64,000 nt of DNA, from assembly GCA_963575745.1 (NCBI GenBank), contig CAUYUJ010004335.1, positions 1-64,000 of the forward strand. The letters are read 5' to 3'. A program made the position numbers and the translations under genes. The DNA comes from Prorocentrum cordatum (lineage: Eukaryota; Sar; Dinophyceae; Prorocentrales; Prorocentraceae). Below the pieces are notes generated by a model. The model was not told the DNA's origin. It made no database searches and was given only the letters and a program-made list of their open reading frames with translations. Positions 22,103 through 32,955 of this stretch are shown here, one piece after another (positions within the stretch are counted from its first letter, which is position 1; every line of letters begins with the position of its first letter).

Positions 22103-24201
22103 GAACCAGACGTCTCGCCGCACTACTGGGCATCCCCGCCTCGTCGTCAGAAGACGCAGCACGCCCCAACCAGGAGGAAGTGCTGCGACGTGCTGCCGCC
22201 TGGGACGAGGAGGAGCGCATCTACCACGAGCGCCTCCACAACTCACTCCCGCCACCTCCCAAGGACAGGCAGCAACACCTTGCCTGGGAACTGCAGCCGG
22301 CGGACAGGGAGACGCACGCAAAAGTGGCGGCGCATATCAGGGACGAAGGTGACGAGGGGGCGGCGCGCAGCCGAGGGGCCAGGCACGCAGACCCCAGCCC
22401 CGCGGCTTCCGCCCAGCCACCCACCGGGCACACGTCCAGCAGCGAGCCCCAGCAGCACACCGCCCCCCGAGCGGGCGTGCGTCCCGACCACACCTCCAAC
22501 CAAGCTGATTGCCCAAGACCCGCCATGGAAAGGCGCCTGACACCCTGCCCGCCCACCAGCGGTGGCGACTCACTCCCGCCCACTCCGCGTGGCGACGAGC
22601 CGGCCCTGGCCCCGCCCGCCACAAGACCTACAGCTACCAAGTCCGTCGGGGCGCCACCGGCCGTCGGCGCGGCACCTGAACCCCCGGAAGTGCACGGAAC
22701 CCAGCAGCCGCGAGCGGCAGCAAGGGCGAGCCCCGGACACGCCCATCACGGGCTCCTTTTGCCCGCTGGCGACGGACAGCCCGTGCGACCAGGGCGGCGA
22801 CTACGTGGTCATCAGGAGCGACGCCCTCCCCCGCGCAAGGTGGTTCAGCACGGCGGACAGCGCCGAGCCCCTGTCGACGCAGCCCCTGGGCGGAGCGGTA
22901 TTCGGACCCGTCCTCAACGTCTTGGCCCGCGAACAGGACGGGCGGGCCCAGTTCGTCCAGATCGGCAGCGAGTGGCTGGAAGTATGGGGCACCGGTAACA
23001 GGACGCAACGCGTGAACGTCCTCCGCGGAGACGCAACGCTCCGGGCAGCAGCCGTCCTGGGCAGAACCCGCAGCGAGGTGCGCGGGGCGCAGGCGCCTGC
23101 GGCCCGCGCCAGTCCCAGGCTCGGCGCCGACATCGGGGGTGACAAAGTGACGCCCCCAGAAGGGGCGCAGGCCGACTCCAAGCTCGTACCTTGCGCGCCG
23201 CGTGCAGACGCACAGGATCCCACCTACGAGCCTGCACCCCTTGTGCCCCCTAAGGAGGAGGGCCCCGACTGGGCCAACGACGACTGGGAACAAGAGAAGA
23301 AGCTGAGCCTCGCAGAGGCCCTTAGCACGGTCCATGCGGTCTCCTCATCCTCAGACTCCGACACAGTCGAGGAGCGCCTAGCCAAGATGAGCCCTCGTGA
23401 CGGACGACGCAGCAGTCCTGAGCACGACTCGAGCAGTACCTACCAGAAAGCCGCCGGCGCACCCGCGGAACCGATCGTGCTTCTGGCGGCCGCTGCCGAC
23501 AACCGGGCGCTGCACGCGCGGACCCGGTCCAAAGGCCCGGAAGACAGACTGGCGACCGGACCCGTGCTGGGGGGCGCGACCGCGACCGCGACCGCGACCG
23601 CAACAAGGGCGCAGCGGGGGCACCGTGGCGCAAGCACGACGCCAACGACTGGGACAGAACCAGGGAGCGCTACTGGGACCAGGACCACGACAGTTGCAGG
23701 GGCACAGGGAGCGCCCCCTGGCGCCAGCCAGAAGCACGCAGCTCTTACCACAGGGATGATCGCCGCCACCCTGACCCCAGACGCCCGCGGGCAATCTTCC
23801 GCGTCGGCTGGCAGCGCCGCCCGCGCGAGACAGCAGTCGCACACCTGAAGAGGCTGCAGGCAGAGGGAGGATACCACTTCAGCGCAGCCTGGCACTCGTG
23901 GTGCAGACATATGTGTAAGGAGCAGGGCAAAGGCAAATCCAAAGACCAGGTCGCTTTCGACCCGAACCGCTGGCTGGAATGGATAATCGACAATCTCCTG
24001 GAAGACATGGACACCGGCAACCATCGCGTGGAGGCGTGGTCTCGCAACGCCGGCGTCTACGTGGACTGGGATTGGGAGAAGGCCCTGTGCCAGGACGTTC
24101 AGACGAAAAGAGAGGTCGCCACAGGTGATGGGCGCGGAGAGGACCAGGCGCGCAGCTCCAGGCACAACGACAACTGGACTGGAAAGCGCCCTAGGCGCTG
24201 A
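22103..24201 (+). pseudogene. C-terminal coiled-coil, acidic and Arg/Asp-rich region
   Basis: First a charged helix (QEEVLRRAAAWDEEERIYHER, about 22170-22320), then a Pro/Ala-rich linker. A small folded-looking part follows (GGDYVVIRSDALPRARWF, FVQIGSEWLEVWG, RVNVLRGDATLRAAAVLG; 22790-23060), then an acidic stretch (WANDDWEQEKKLSLAEALS). The last frame (about 23640-24201) is rich in Arg and Asp and ends with HFSAAWHSWCRH, PNRWLEWIIDNLLEDMD and WTGKRPRR before a TGA at 24199-24201. That stop is shared with copy B (57116-57118), so it is the genuine end of the element's coding region. Several frame changes occur. Function unknown. Confidence 0.55.
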
Positions 24202-25471
24202 CCAGCCGGCGACCGGACCTCCCCGCGCTGTCGCAGCACGACGCGACCGCTTCCACGTTCCCAGCAACTTGCGCCAAGTCCTGGTCTTACCCACTGCTGG
24301 CCACGCCCGCCACCTGTTCCCCTTCCCCCTCCCTCTTCACCTGGCTTGGGGCCGTGTGTCCCCCTGCTCGCGCGACGCGACTGCCGTCCGACGATCCCAC
24401 GACTTGCGGCAAGGTCAAGGTCCTGCCCATCACTGGCCACCCCCACCACCTGTGCTCCCTTCCCCCACCCTAGTCACCTGACGTGGGACCGTGTGTCCTC
24501 CTCTTCCCCCCTACCTGTGCCCCCGCTGCACGTGTGACGAGCACTGCCCACGCGCAGCGACCGCTTGCTGGTCCACTTGGTCTCCGACTGTACCTGCTCC
24601 CCCCCCCCCCTCGCCTGTCTTTAACATGTTCTGGGACCGTGTGTCCTACCTGTGCCCATCGGGGCCCAGTTCCCTCATGTGAGCACCTGCGGTGTGGGCT
24701 GGCACGACGACGGCTGGCGTGGCCTTTCTCCTCCCCGTTCGTTCCCCCCCCCCCCGCTCGCTTCCCCCCCTCCCATGGCGGCGGCGCCCGGCACTGCGCG
24801 GCTTCGGCCCGGTGCTGGGCGCTGCACCTTGCCGCCGCGGCGGACATGGCGCTGCGCGGCTCAGGCCCGGCCCTCGGCATGCGGATGTCAGCGCGTCGTG
24901 TGGGGCTGCTGCCCGTCTCCACGCGTTGATGGTGCAGGGCTGGTTTTCTCCCTGCACTCCACCGACATCCTGTCGGTCATGTGTGGCCCCATCGTCCGTG
25001 GCCGCACCTCAAGCAGGCTATTCCCTGGTCGTGGATTGGACTACCACCCTGGGCCTCTTCCGCATCACCCGGTGGCACAACGTTGCGCCTCCCCTTCGTG
25101 GTGCTCTCCTTCTTCCTGGGCCTCCTCCGCATCATCTGGTGGCACAACGTTGCTCATCGCCTTCGTGGTGCTCTTCTCCCTCCTGGGCGTCGACCTGGTC
25201 AAGTGACGCGTCCTCCTATGCACTGCTTGAGGCTGGTGTTCGCGACGTGCCGCTGACGGCTACACCATCTCCTTCGCCTTCGGGTCTTCGCCCCGGGTCC
25301 TCGTCCGCGGCGTACCTTCTCCTGTGCAAGCTCTTCGGCACCGCCTGCGGGCTCCACTTCTCCGGCCGCCTGAGGCCCCGCCTTCCTGTGCCTTGTCTCC
25401 TGAATTAAAGCTGCGCGTAGCCCGCCTAGCTTTTAGCGGAAGAGGTTCGCTCTTGCCCCGCCGACCAAAAA
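24202..25471 (+). other. 3' UTR of copy A with internal tandem units
   Basis: Non-coding C/T-rich sequence shared with copy B (57119-58322). It has about three imperfect units of about 125 bp starting near 24239, 24367 and 24552, each ending around CCGTGTGTCC, and a 67-bp tandem pair (25049-25115 and 25116-25182, with GGTGGCACAACGTTG). Copy B has only one of the 67-bp units. The end is CCGACCAAAAA, with no AATAAA signal, as is usual in dinoflagellates. Confidence 0.65.
25435..25451 (+). promoter_or_regulatory. Candidate 3'-terminal RNA hairpin
   Basis: AGCGGAAGAGGTTCGCT can fold as AGCG/GAA paired with TTC/GCT with one bulged G and a GAGG loop, 20 bp before the element end. The stretch from CGTAGCCCGCCTAGC to this point is the best conserved part of the 3' UTR (copy B 58264-58299, with one arm weakened). 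It may be the RT recognition structure. Inference only. Confidence 0.35.
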
Positions 25472-25488
25472 GTGTGTGTGCGGCCTCT
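25472..25488 (+). repeat. Target-site duplication, 3' copy (copy A)
   Basis: GTGTGTGTGCGGCCTCT repeats 713-729 with one mismatch. The inferred empty site is a GT tract followed by GCGGCCTCT and then GCATTTCTTC. Confidence 0.85.
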
Positions 25489-25645
25489 GCATTTCTTCTG
25501 CAGTTGCCGCGCCTGCTGCTGCGGCCGCCTCCGCCGCTGCGGCCAGCGCCCCGGCGGCGTCGGGCCTGGGGTTTAGCGTCTCCCATCACCGTGCCACCCG
25601 CGCTCCCTCTCTCTGTGCGCGACTCTAACTTCACCTCCCCTTACC

Positions 25646-26420
25646 TTGATCGTCGTTCGAAATGTGCCGACGCCGTGGAGCTGTGGCTCGTGGGGCACTC
25701 GCGCATTGCTCCAGCCGCGCTGTGCCGTAGCGGGGTGTGTTCTCTCGACTTCTCGCCATCCTCGGCGCGCGGGCTTCCCGCAGTGCATCTTTGTGCGTGC
25801 CACTTTGGGGATCCATGCCGAGCGCCCTCATTGGCGTGCTTTCTTTTCGGAAGTTTGGGATGTGGCCGAGCAGTGGAAACGCGCCGAGCCCCCCGCGCTC
25901 CGCCCGCGTCTGCCCCGTGCGCTCCCTTGTGCCATGGTGGGCCCCAGTTTGCTCTGGGACTGGCCAGTGATCGTAGCGTTTCTGCTCATGGGTTTCACCG
26001 CATTCCTTCGCTCTGCGAACTATGGGCCGCGCGCCGATGTGGTTTTTCGCTGCCCAGTGATCGGTTGGAAACCGGTGGCGATGCCATCTCTCCATGAAAG
26101 CGCCGAAAACCCGTCGCACCTATCCGGCGTGGCGTGTTCGCTGCTCAGACAGGTTGTTGGTGGGGCTGTTCGAACTGGTGTATCAGCACGTGAGCTTCGC
26201 CGATCCGATCTCGCCCCTCGGGCAGAGCAGCTTCCGTACTTGTTGTAAGAATTTGATTTCGGCGTTGGGCGTTCCGCTTTCCACGGCGTCCTTCGGGCTG
26301 AACCTTGCGCCGGGCTGCTTGCGGGGCCCTGGGGCGATTGACTGTATGTGGCCACTGAAGACGCGCCGCGCGTCTTCGGCGTGGGCGGTGGCACCAGGCC
26401 TCAGGCGCCGAGCGCTGCCT
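25646..26420 (+). pseudogene. Decayed tyrosine-recombinase-like (integrase) fragment
   Basis: One frame gives LLWDWPVIVAFLLMGFTAFL followed by RSAN (about 25954-26025), resembling the region around the first catalytic Arg of dinoflagellate tyrosine-recombinase-like proteins. From about 26094 the next frame gives KAPKTRR, VGLFELVYQH, FRTCCKNLISALGVPL and then PGCLRGPGAI, which resembles the HxLR-type block (usually LRGGGAT). A third frame gives YVATEDAPRV (about 26345). The order fits the catalytic domain of a phage-integrase-type recombinase. It is frameshifted, and neither a Tyr nor a complete active site is visible. The identification rests on short motifs only. Confidence 0.4.
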
Positions 26421-26610
26421 TTGGGCTGGCGCTGCTTTGTCGGTCCTTTCCGCCCTCCCTGCTCTGACTGGTGCGCGCGTGGCGCTCTTTGCCGCGTGTA
26501 GCGACCGCCTTGTCGTCTCTCCTTGGTGTTGGCTCTGCTGCGCGGTCAACTTACATTGCGGCCGCCCGCCAAAACCTTCTCACTGCGCAAGGGTTTTGAG
26601 CCTGGCTATG

Positions 26611-26768
26611 GTTGCCGGTGCCGATTTTCGGCGCCCAGGTGATTAACTTCCCTTTAGCGGCGCCGCTCGGCCTGCGCGCTCGGGGGGCGGTCCCGCTTCG
26701 GGCCCCCCCCGAACGCGCCGGCCGCGGCCTCCGTGCTAGAGCCGCTCGCTGGCGCTGGGGCGGGATAG
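26611..26768 (+). repeat. Direct repeat, left copy (158 bp)
   Basis: Closely matches 26861-27018 at a 250-bp offset. Shared text includes TGCCGGTGCCGAT, TCGGCGCCCAGGTGA, CTCGGGGGGCGGTCCCGCTT and GCGGCCTCCGTGCTAGA. Confidence 0.75.
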
Positions 26769-26860
26769 TGCTCTTTCCGATTCTTCTCCCTTGTACCCTT
26801 GCGCTCCGCGGTTCTCGTGGCCTCTCGGCCCCCCGCCCTCCGTTCTCTCCGATGCTAGCG

Positions 26861-27018
26861 GCTGCCGGTGCCGATCTTCGGCGCCCAGGTGACCGTCTTC
26901 CCCTGGGCGGCGCAGCTCGGCCCGCGCGCGCTCGGGGGGCGGTCCCGCTTCGGACCCCTTCCGCGCGCTCTGGCCGCGGCCTCCGTGCTAGAACCGCGCG
27001 CGCTGGCACTGGGGCGGG
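26861..27018 (+). repeat. Direct repeat, right copy (158 bp)
   Basis: Partner of 26611-26768. It ends exactly where the GAT microsatellite begins, so the repeat unit may have been moved together with microsatellite growth. Confidence 0.75.
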
Positions 27019-27021
27019 AGA

Positions 27022-27067
27022 GCGATGATGAGCATGATGATGATGACGACGACGATGATGACGATGG

Positions 27068-27134
<67 letters not shown>

Positions 27135-27305
27135 GATGAGGATGAGGATGAGGATGAGGATGATGATGATGATTCAGATGATCATGCTGATGATGATGGT
27201 GATGGTGATGGTGATGAGGATGATGGTGCTGATCTGATGATGGTGGTAATGGTGGTGGTGGTTGTGGTGGTGGTGATGGTCATGGTGATGGTGATCATGC
27301 TGACA

Positions 27306-27362
<57 letters not shown>

Positions 27363-27372
27363 GTGATGATGG

Positions 27373-27414
<42 letters not shown>

Positions 27415-27700
27415 GGATGACGACGCTGATGGTGACGATGGTGATGATGATGGTGGTGATGATGATGAGGATGATGATGTCGGTGGTGCTCGTGGTGGTG
27501 GTGGTGAGGAAGAGGTTTGGGATGAGGATGATGAAGGGAGAGGATGCGGAGGAGGAGGGGGGAGGAGGAGGAAGAGGAAGGGAAGGAGGAAAAAAAGGAG
27601 GACGAGGAAGAGGAGGTTGAGGAGGAGGAGGAGGAGGAGGAGGAGGAGGGGGAGGAGGAGGAGTAGGTGGAGGGCGAGGATGGCGCGATGGAGTCGGAGG
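27022..27700 (+). repeat. (GAT)n then (GAG)n microsatellite block
   Basis: GAT/GAC/GGT trinucleotides to about 27490, then GAG/GGA-rich sequence to about 27700. The long Asp, Met or Ile frames over this block are artefacts of the repeat. Confidence 0.9.
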
Positions 27701-28255
27701 AAGATGAGCAGTCTGAGGTTGTAGGAAGAGAGGTAACGGGGCGAGGAGGACGAGGAGGATCAAGGGGAGGAGGAGGATGACGAGTGAGCTATCCATGCTG
27801 CCAGAATCCGATGGTTGCCTAGACTTAGACTCCATGCTTGCTTGCTCTTCGGAGTCAGCTAGCAGTTCGTGTGCAAAGACATTTTGTTCGTCGAACCGGA
27901 GCGGGTGGGGGTCAGGAGCAATCGGATGTATTGCGTGATAACAAGCGGAGGCCATCGATACATGCGATACGTTGTTCCCTGGAACCCATCGTGAAGGTTG
28001 CTGTGCGACGGAGACTCCTTGAGCTTTTGCAACTAAGACGGAATCAAGAATACGACGTCTCATCCACACACTTCATCGTTATTCAATTTCACGATGTTTC
28101 CGCCTCGCTCTGCATGGTTCTTGAATCGGCTCTTCATGCCTTACCCAACATGAATGGAAAGAGGAAAGTGACGCATCTGCGCACAACAACATACGGCAAG
28201 GAATGCTGGTGTTGCCTTTTGGAGCCAGCTTCAGAACGACTGAGCATTGGTGGGC
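27701..28255. other. Unique-looking sequence, no gene seen
   Basis: Normal base composition and frames of up to 300 codons that run into repeats on either side. No motif is recognised. Confidence 0.4.
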
Positions 28256-28500
28256 GGCTTCGCATCGACGGCCCCGAACGGCCTCCAAGAGGCCCCAAAG
28301 CCCCAAAGGCCCCAAACAGACCCCGAGAGGCTCCCAAGAGGTCCCCAGGAGGCCCCGAGAGGCCCCCAAGATGCTCTGAAGAGGCCCCCCAAAGACACCC
28401 AACCGGCTCCACAACTGCCTCCAAAAAGGTTGCACAACTGCCCCCAAGGACCTCCCCCGAGAGCGTTCCGAAGAGACCCCAAGAAACATCCTTCGTGCTG
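28256..28500 (-). repeat. CTTGG-type minisatellite, reversed orientation
   Basis: Degenerate units of roughly 9-15 bp such as CCCCAAAGGCC and CCAAGAGGCCCC, the reverse complement of the CTTGGGGCC units in the other arrays. This is the only array in the window in this orientation. Confidence 0.7.
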
Positions 28501-29210
28501 CCTTCTCTCGGAGGGGGGGTTCGCAGTCCGACAAGTATGTGTGCCAGCGGCCATCACGCCTGTCTGCTTTCCGCTCCGGGTCGCTGTCAGAAGGGATTTC
28601 GGTGGGCGTGGGTGCCCGATGCTGTCTGGGGGCTGCTCGCCCGCACGCCGACACGAGCCGGAACCGACGCCGATTTCTCGGCTGGAGTCGTCGTTTCATC
28701 CCTCGGGGGTGCGCAGAAATGGGGGGGTGTCCCAAGGCGGGGTTAGGCACCGAGCCCAGCTGGGTGTTCACATTTGCGTCTGCCAGGTCGTTCGGAACGG
28801 TTTTCATCTAACCCCACCTCCGCCCCTGCCCCACCTTTACACGCCCCCCCGAATCTCGGCCTCCCCCCCTCAGCCTCTGATGATTGCTGCCCAGCGGTGA
28901 AGGCAGATGGCGCCGCAGTGGCGTTTGAGGAGCAGCACGCTCTTTAGCGCCTTCGCTTGGCCCGACAGAGGCAAGTCCTCCACAAAATATGTCACCTGGC
29001 CCATTGTGCTCTTCCGTGGGTCGACGTTCGAACCGCAGTGCTCCCAGGGTCCACTACGAGCTTCCTGCTCGGTATCATTGATGGCCTCCGAAGGTCGACA
29101 TCCACTCCTGGGAGAGCTCGGAGCCTTCCACCGACGCTGGGCTTGCACCGCTGTTGACGAGGCGGACCGGAGAGTTACCTTGCCCGCCTCTGCTCCTCCT
29201 CCTGTCGCTC
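28501..29210. other. Unique-looking sequence, no gene seen
   Basis: Mixed composition between satellite blocks. No frame carries a motif I know. Confidence 0.4.
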
Positions 29211-29712
29211 CTCCAGGAGGAGGGGGGAGGAGGAGGAGGAGGAGGAGGAGAAGGAGGAGGAGGAGGAGGACGAGGAGGAGGAGGAGGGGGAGGGCCATGA
29301 TGAAGGCGATGGTGGTGATGATGATGAAGAAGATGAAGAGTACTATGATGATGACGGTGATGATGATGATGATGATGATGAGGATGATAATGATGCTATG
29401 CTGATGATCATGATTCTGATGAATGCTAATGGTGATGGTGATAATGGTGGTGGTGATGATGATGATGAGGATGATGATGGTGATGATGATGATGCTGATG
29501 ATGATGATGACGATAATGAGATGATGATGGTGATGATGACGACGATGAGAGGAGGAGAATGAGGAGGAGGAGGAGGAGGGGGAGGGCCATGATAAAGGCG
29601 ATGGTGGTGATGATGATGAAGAGGATGAAAAGTACTGTGATGATGCTGGTGATGACGATGATGAGGATGCTGATGAGGATAATGTTATGCTGATGATGAT
29701 GGTTCTGATGAG

Positions 29713-29749
<37 letters not shown>

Positions 29750-29750
29750 C

Positions 29751-29804
<54 letters not shown>

Positions 29805-29950
29805 GTGATGTTGTTCCTGCTGATCAGATGTTTGTTGAAGATTTGATGATTGTGGTGATGCTAGTGATGCTGCTGCTGCTGATGATGATGATGACGATGA
29901 TGATGATGATGATGGCGGTGGTGGTGGTGATGATGGTGATGGTGTAGAGG
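29211..29950 (+). repeat. (GAG)n/(GAT)n microsatellite blocks
   Basis: Two related blocks, each (GGA)n followed by GGGAGGGCCATGATRAAGGCG and then (GAT)n: 29215-29510 and 29553-29950. The non-repetitive junction is nearly identical (near 29289 and near 29581), so the whole unit was duplicated, not just the trinucleotides. Confidence 0.85.
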
Positions 29951-30025
29951 AGTTGAATATGTGAGGAGCAGAGGGTGAATGTTTTTAGTTACATTATTCT
30001 TTTTGTTCTAAAAAGCAAGTGCGCA

Positions 30026-30116
30026 GGGATCTCCCAGTCAGCCGAGGTGCCTCCTGGGGCTCGAGGGAGCCTTCGGCGAGGTCCTGGCCTCGACACACGT
30101 GGGGCCGCTTTGGGCC
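30026..30116 (+). repeat. Dispersed module before a CTTGG array, copy 1
   Basis: Shares GCCTCCTGGGGC, CGAGGGAGC, TCGGC and CGACACACG in order with 30879-30953. Confidence 0.6.
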
Positions 30117-30878
30117 AGTCTTGCTCTTCCATCTTGGTCTTGCCAGTGAGCGCTGGGGAGCGCACCCCCGCGCGGAAGAACCTGAATTCGGCATACGGTG
30201 TTTGTGATGAAACAGGGAGGAGGAGACGAGCAGGGGAGAACAGATACGAGAAGAGTTTCATGGCCCCTCTCAGCAAAACAGGTCAAACATCAAAACATCA
30301 TCGTCGAGCTGACCCATACGTTGATATCCTTCGCGCGTTCATGCCACGATGATGCGATTCCTGTGTGTTTGGAGAAACCAAGCATCGAATCGTCCCACCG
30401 CAATTTCGGTCTCCACGGCTTCCGGCCCGCCCTGATATTGGTGGCTTCAGGGTCCCAACGATGCGCTAATCACGCCCACTGGCTTTCGTCCCTGTGTGCT
30501 AATCGAGACGCCCACCGCCACTTGTAGTGTCTCGGCAATTGGACCCAATTTTGAGTTTTGAGCCGAGAAAAGAGACACTTAGCTGGTGTCCTTAAGTGGT
30601 CTGCAAATTTTGTGCGCTCGGCGTGGTGGCTGTAGGCTGTAGGGAAATCCATGGCTGCCGGCTGCCGCCGCAGCGTGCTTACCGCTTTTGTCTGCCTGCT
30701 CTATCCCTCCTCTTCTTCTCCTCCTTCCCCTTGTTTCTTGTTCTTCCTCCGTGAGCTTATGATGCTCGTGCTACAGAGGCGTTGCGGCGGACGTTCGGCA
30801 CGTCATAATCGAGCAATTCCTGGTGGAGGTCTGCAGCAGGTGTAGTGTTTGCGCTGAGACAAGAGGAAAGAGTATGCA
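30117..30878. other. Unique-looking sequence, no gene seen
   Basis: Includes TCTTCTCCTCC-type pyrimidine runs near 30710-30750. No coding motif. Confidence 0.4.
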
Positions 30879-30953
30879 GAGATCTTCCACTCCGCAGGGC
30901 GCCTCCTGGGGCACGAGGGAGCGCTCGGCAGGGCTGTCGACACACGGGCGGCC
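30879..30953 (+). repeat. Dispersed module before a CTTGG array, copy 2
   Basis: Matches 30026-30116 and is followed directly by a CTTGG minisatellite, suggesting that module and array travel together. Confidence 0.6.
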
Positions 30954-31250
30954 ACCGTTGGGCTCTCTTGGGCATTCTTGGGGCTGTCTTGGGGCTCTCT
31001 TGGGACCCTTCTGGGGTCCTCTTGGGTCCCAGACTCTCGGGCCTCTCTTGTGACGCGCTTGGGCTGTTCTCTGGGCCTCTTTGAGTTCCTCCTCGGCCAC
31101 TTGAGGCTCTGTGGGCGCATCCTAGACACCTCTAGGAGCTTTCTGGGGGTTCTCCTGAGGCATTCTTGGGACCTGCTGGTGCCCTGTTGGGCCCCTCTTG
31201 GGACCCTTTTAGCCCCCTGGGTCCTCTTGCGCCTCTTTGAATCTTCAGGC
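30954..31250 (+). repeat. CTTGG minisatellite array
   Basis: Degenerate units (TCTTGGG plus 3-8 bp, for example CTTGGGGCT and CTTGGGACC) in the plus orientation. Confidence 0.75.
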
Positions 31251-31389
31251 TTCTGAGGCAGCTGATGCGATAAGACCGAAGTGATCAAACAACACACGCT
31301 TGCGAGAATATGACGTGCAACAAGTTAAGTAGAGCAATCGTGGAAACACCAAAGCCGCGATAATCTCATATACGGGCTCACCAATGCTT

Positions 31390-31575
31390 GTAGGGCGGCT
31401 TTGGGGGGCTACCTTGGAGCCACCTCGGGGCCACTTTGAGACGTCGTGGATTCATTCTGGAAGAACTCTTGGGCAAGTGGGGCCAGCGTGGGCTATTGTG
31501 GAGGTAATCCTTGGCTTATTTGGCCATTTGGGGCGTTCTTGGAGGCGGTCTTGGACTATTCTGGGCCGCATGTTG
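31390..31575 (+). repeat. CTTGG minisatellite array, short
   Basis: Same degenerate unit (CTTGGGGGGC, CTTGGAGCC, CTTGGAGGCGG). Ends about 65 bp before a copy of the interleaved dispersed repeat. Confidence 0.65.
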
Positions 31576-31644
31576 GTGAGTTCGTGGACCCGTTCCCCTG
31601 TAAACGGGATTCTGCTGAACACTTGAGGAGGGAAACTCTTTGAC

Positions 31645-31835
31645 GCCTTGCCGCCATTGGCAAGCGGGGCCCGTGGATCATCGAATACGCCTATGGTGAA
31701 CCACTGCCGCCCCCTGCCTTTTAGAAACGCCTATGTGGCCAGCCGTCGGGCTAACGCTTGGCCAAGCTATTGGACTTTGCGCTCCGGTAGCCGTTGTGGA
31801 AACCCTTGGGGGCACATTTGGCGAAGGAAGAGGGG
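31645..31835 (+). repeat. Interleaved dispersed repeat, copy 1
   Basis: Core ATCGAATACGCCTATGGTGA, then CCGCCCCCTGCC, then CGCCTATGTGGCC and GCTTGGCCAAGCTA. Related copies lie at 33735, 34150 and 35876, always between CTTGG arrays. Confidence 0.7.
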
Positions 31836-31839
31836 CAGG

Positions 31840-32657
31840 AGGGGAAGAGGGAGGGACAGGAGGAGGATGACGAGGACGAGGAAAAGGATGAGGACGAGGA
31901 CGAGGACGAAGACTATCACGACGACGACGACGATGATGCTCCTGATGATTTCGATGACGATGACGATGACGATGAAGATGATGATGATGATGCTGATGAG
32001 GATGAGGATTAGGGCGAGGATGATGACAAGGAGGATGATGCTGATGCTGATGATCATGATCATGATGACGATGCTGCTGATGATGATGACGATGCTGGTG
32101 ATGATGTTGATGATGCTGATGATGCTGATGATGCTACTGATGATGATACTGATGATGATGGTGATGCTGATGGTTATGATGATGATGGTGATGCTGCTGA
32201 TGATGATGCTGAGGATTATGGTGATGCTGATGATGATGATGCTGATGCTGATGTTGATGAGGACGATGACGATGACGACGACGATGATGATGATGATGAT
32301 GCCGATGCTGATGCTGATGATGATGTTTACGATGATGATGTAGATGATGCTGCTCATGATAGTGATGATGATTATGATGATGCTGCTGATGATGATGATT
32401 ATGCTGATGATGATGCAGATGATGATGCTGCTGCTGATGCTGATGCTGATGATGACGATGACGATGACGATGATGATGCTGATGCTGATGATGATGTTTA
32501 TGATGATGTTTATGATGATGGTGATGATGATGTAGATGCTGCTGCTCATGATAGTGATGATGATTATGATGATGATGCTACTGATGATGATGATGATGAT
32601 GATTATGCTGATTATGATGATGATGATGATGATGACGATGATGATGATGATGATGAC

Positions 32658-32715
<58 letters not shown>

Positions 32716-32955
32716 ATGATGATGATGGTGGTGATGATGATGATGATGATGATGATGATGGTGATGATGCTGCTGATGATGATGTTGATGATGCTGATGA
32801 TGATGCTGATGCTGCCTCTGATGATGCTGATGCTGATGCTGATGACGCTGCTGCTGCTGCTGATGATGATGAGGAGCAGAAGGAGGAGGAGGTGGAGGAC
32901 GAGGGCGAGGACGAGGACGAGGAGGAGAGGAACGGGAAAAGAGTAGTGATACTGA
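31840..32955 (+). repeat. Long (GAT/GCT/GAC)n microsatellite block
   Basis: About 1.1 kb of trinucleotide repeats dominated by GAT with GCT and GAC variants and GAG-rich ends. A sub-block is repeated at higher order (GATGATGATGTAGATGCTGC-type text near 32335 and 32530). No protein is implied. Confidence 0.9.

Larger units (their letters stand above)
730..25471 (+). mobile_element. Giant non-LTR retrotransposon with DNMT3-like, RING, EEP, RT and UPF1-like helicase domains (copy A)
   Basis: The limits come from a 17-bp target-site duplication. The element starts with a spliced-leader relic and ends in CCAAAAA. Plus-strand coding character runs almost without a break from 894 to 24201, but it switches frame many times, so this copy is decayed. 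Domain order is zinc ribbon, RING-H2, zinc ribbon, DNA C5-methyltransferase, EEP endonuclease, reverse transcriptase, C2H2-like finger, SF1 helicase, then Cys-rich and Arg/Asp-rich C-terminal regions. EEP followed by RT with no LTRs is the LINE layout. C5-methyltransferases inside dinoflagellate retrotransposons have been reported (de Mendoza and colleagues, 2018). I cannot tell whether this full set, especially RING plus helicase at this length, is described. A shorter relative lies at 51132-58322. Confidence 0.85.

Noticed and set aside
27025-27620. Long Asp-, Met- or Ile-rich open frames on both strands
   Set aside because: They are translations of GAT/GAC microsatellites. All three frames are open for the same reason.
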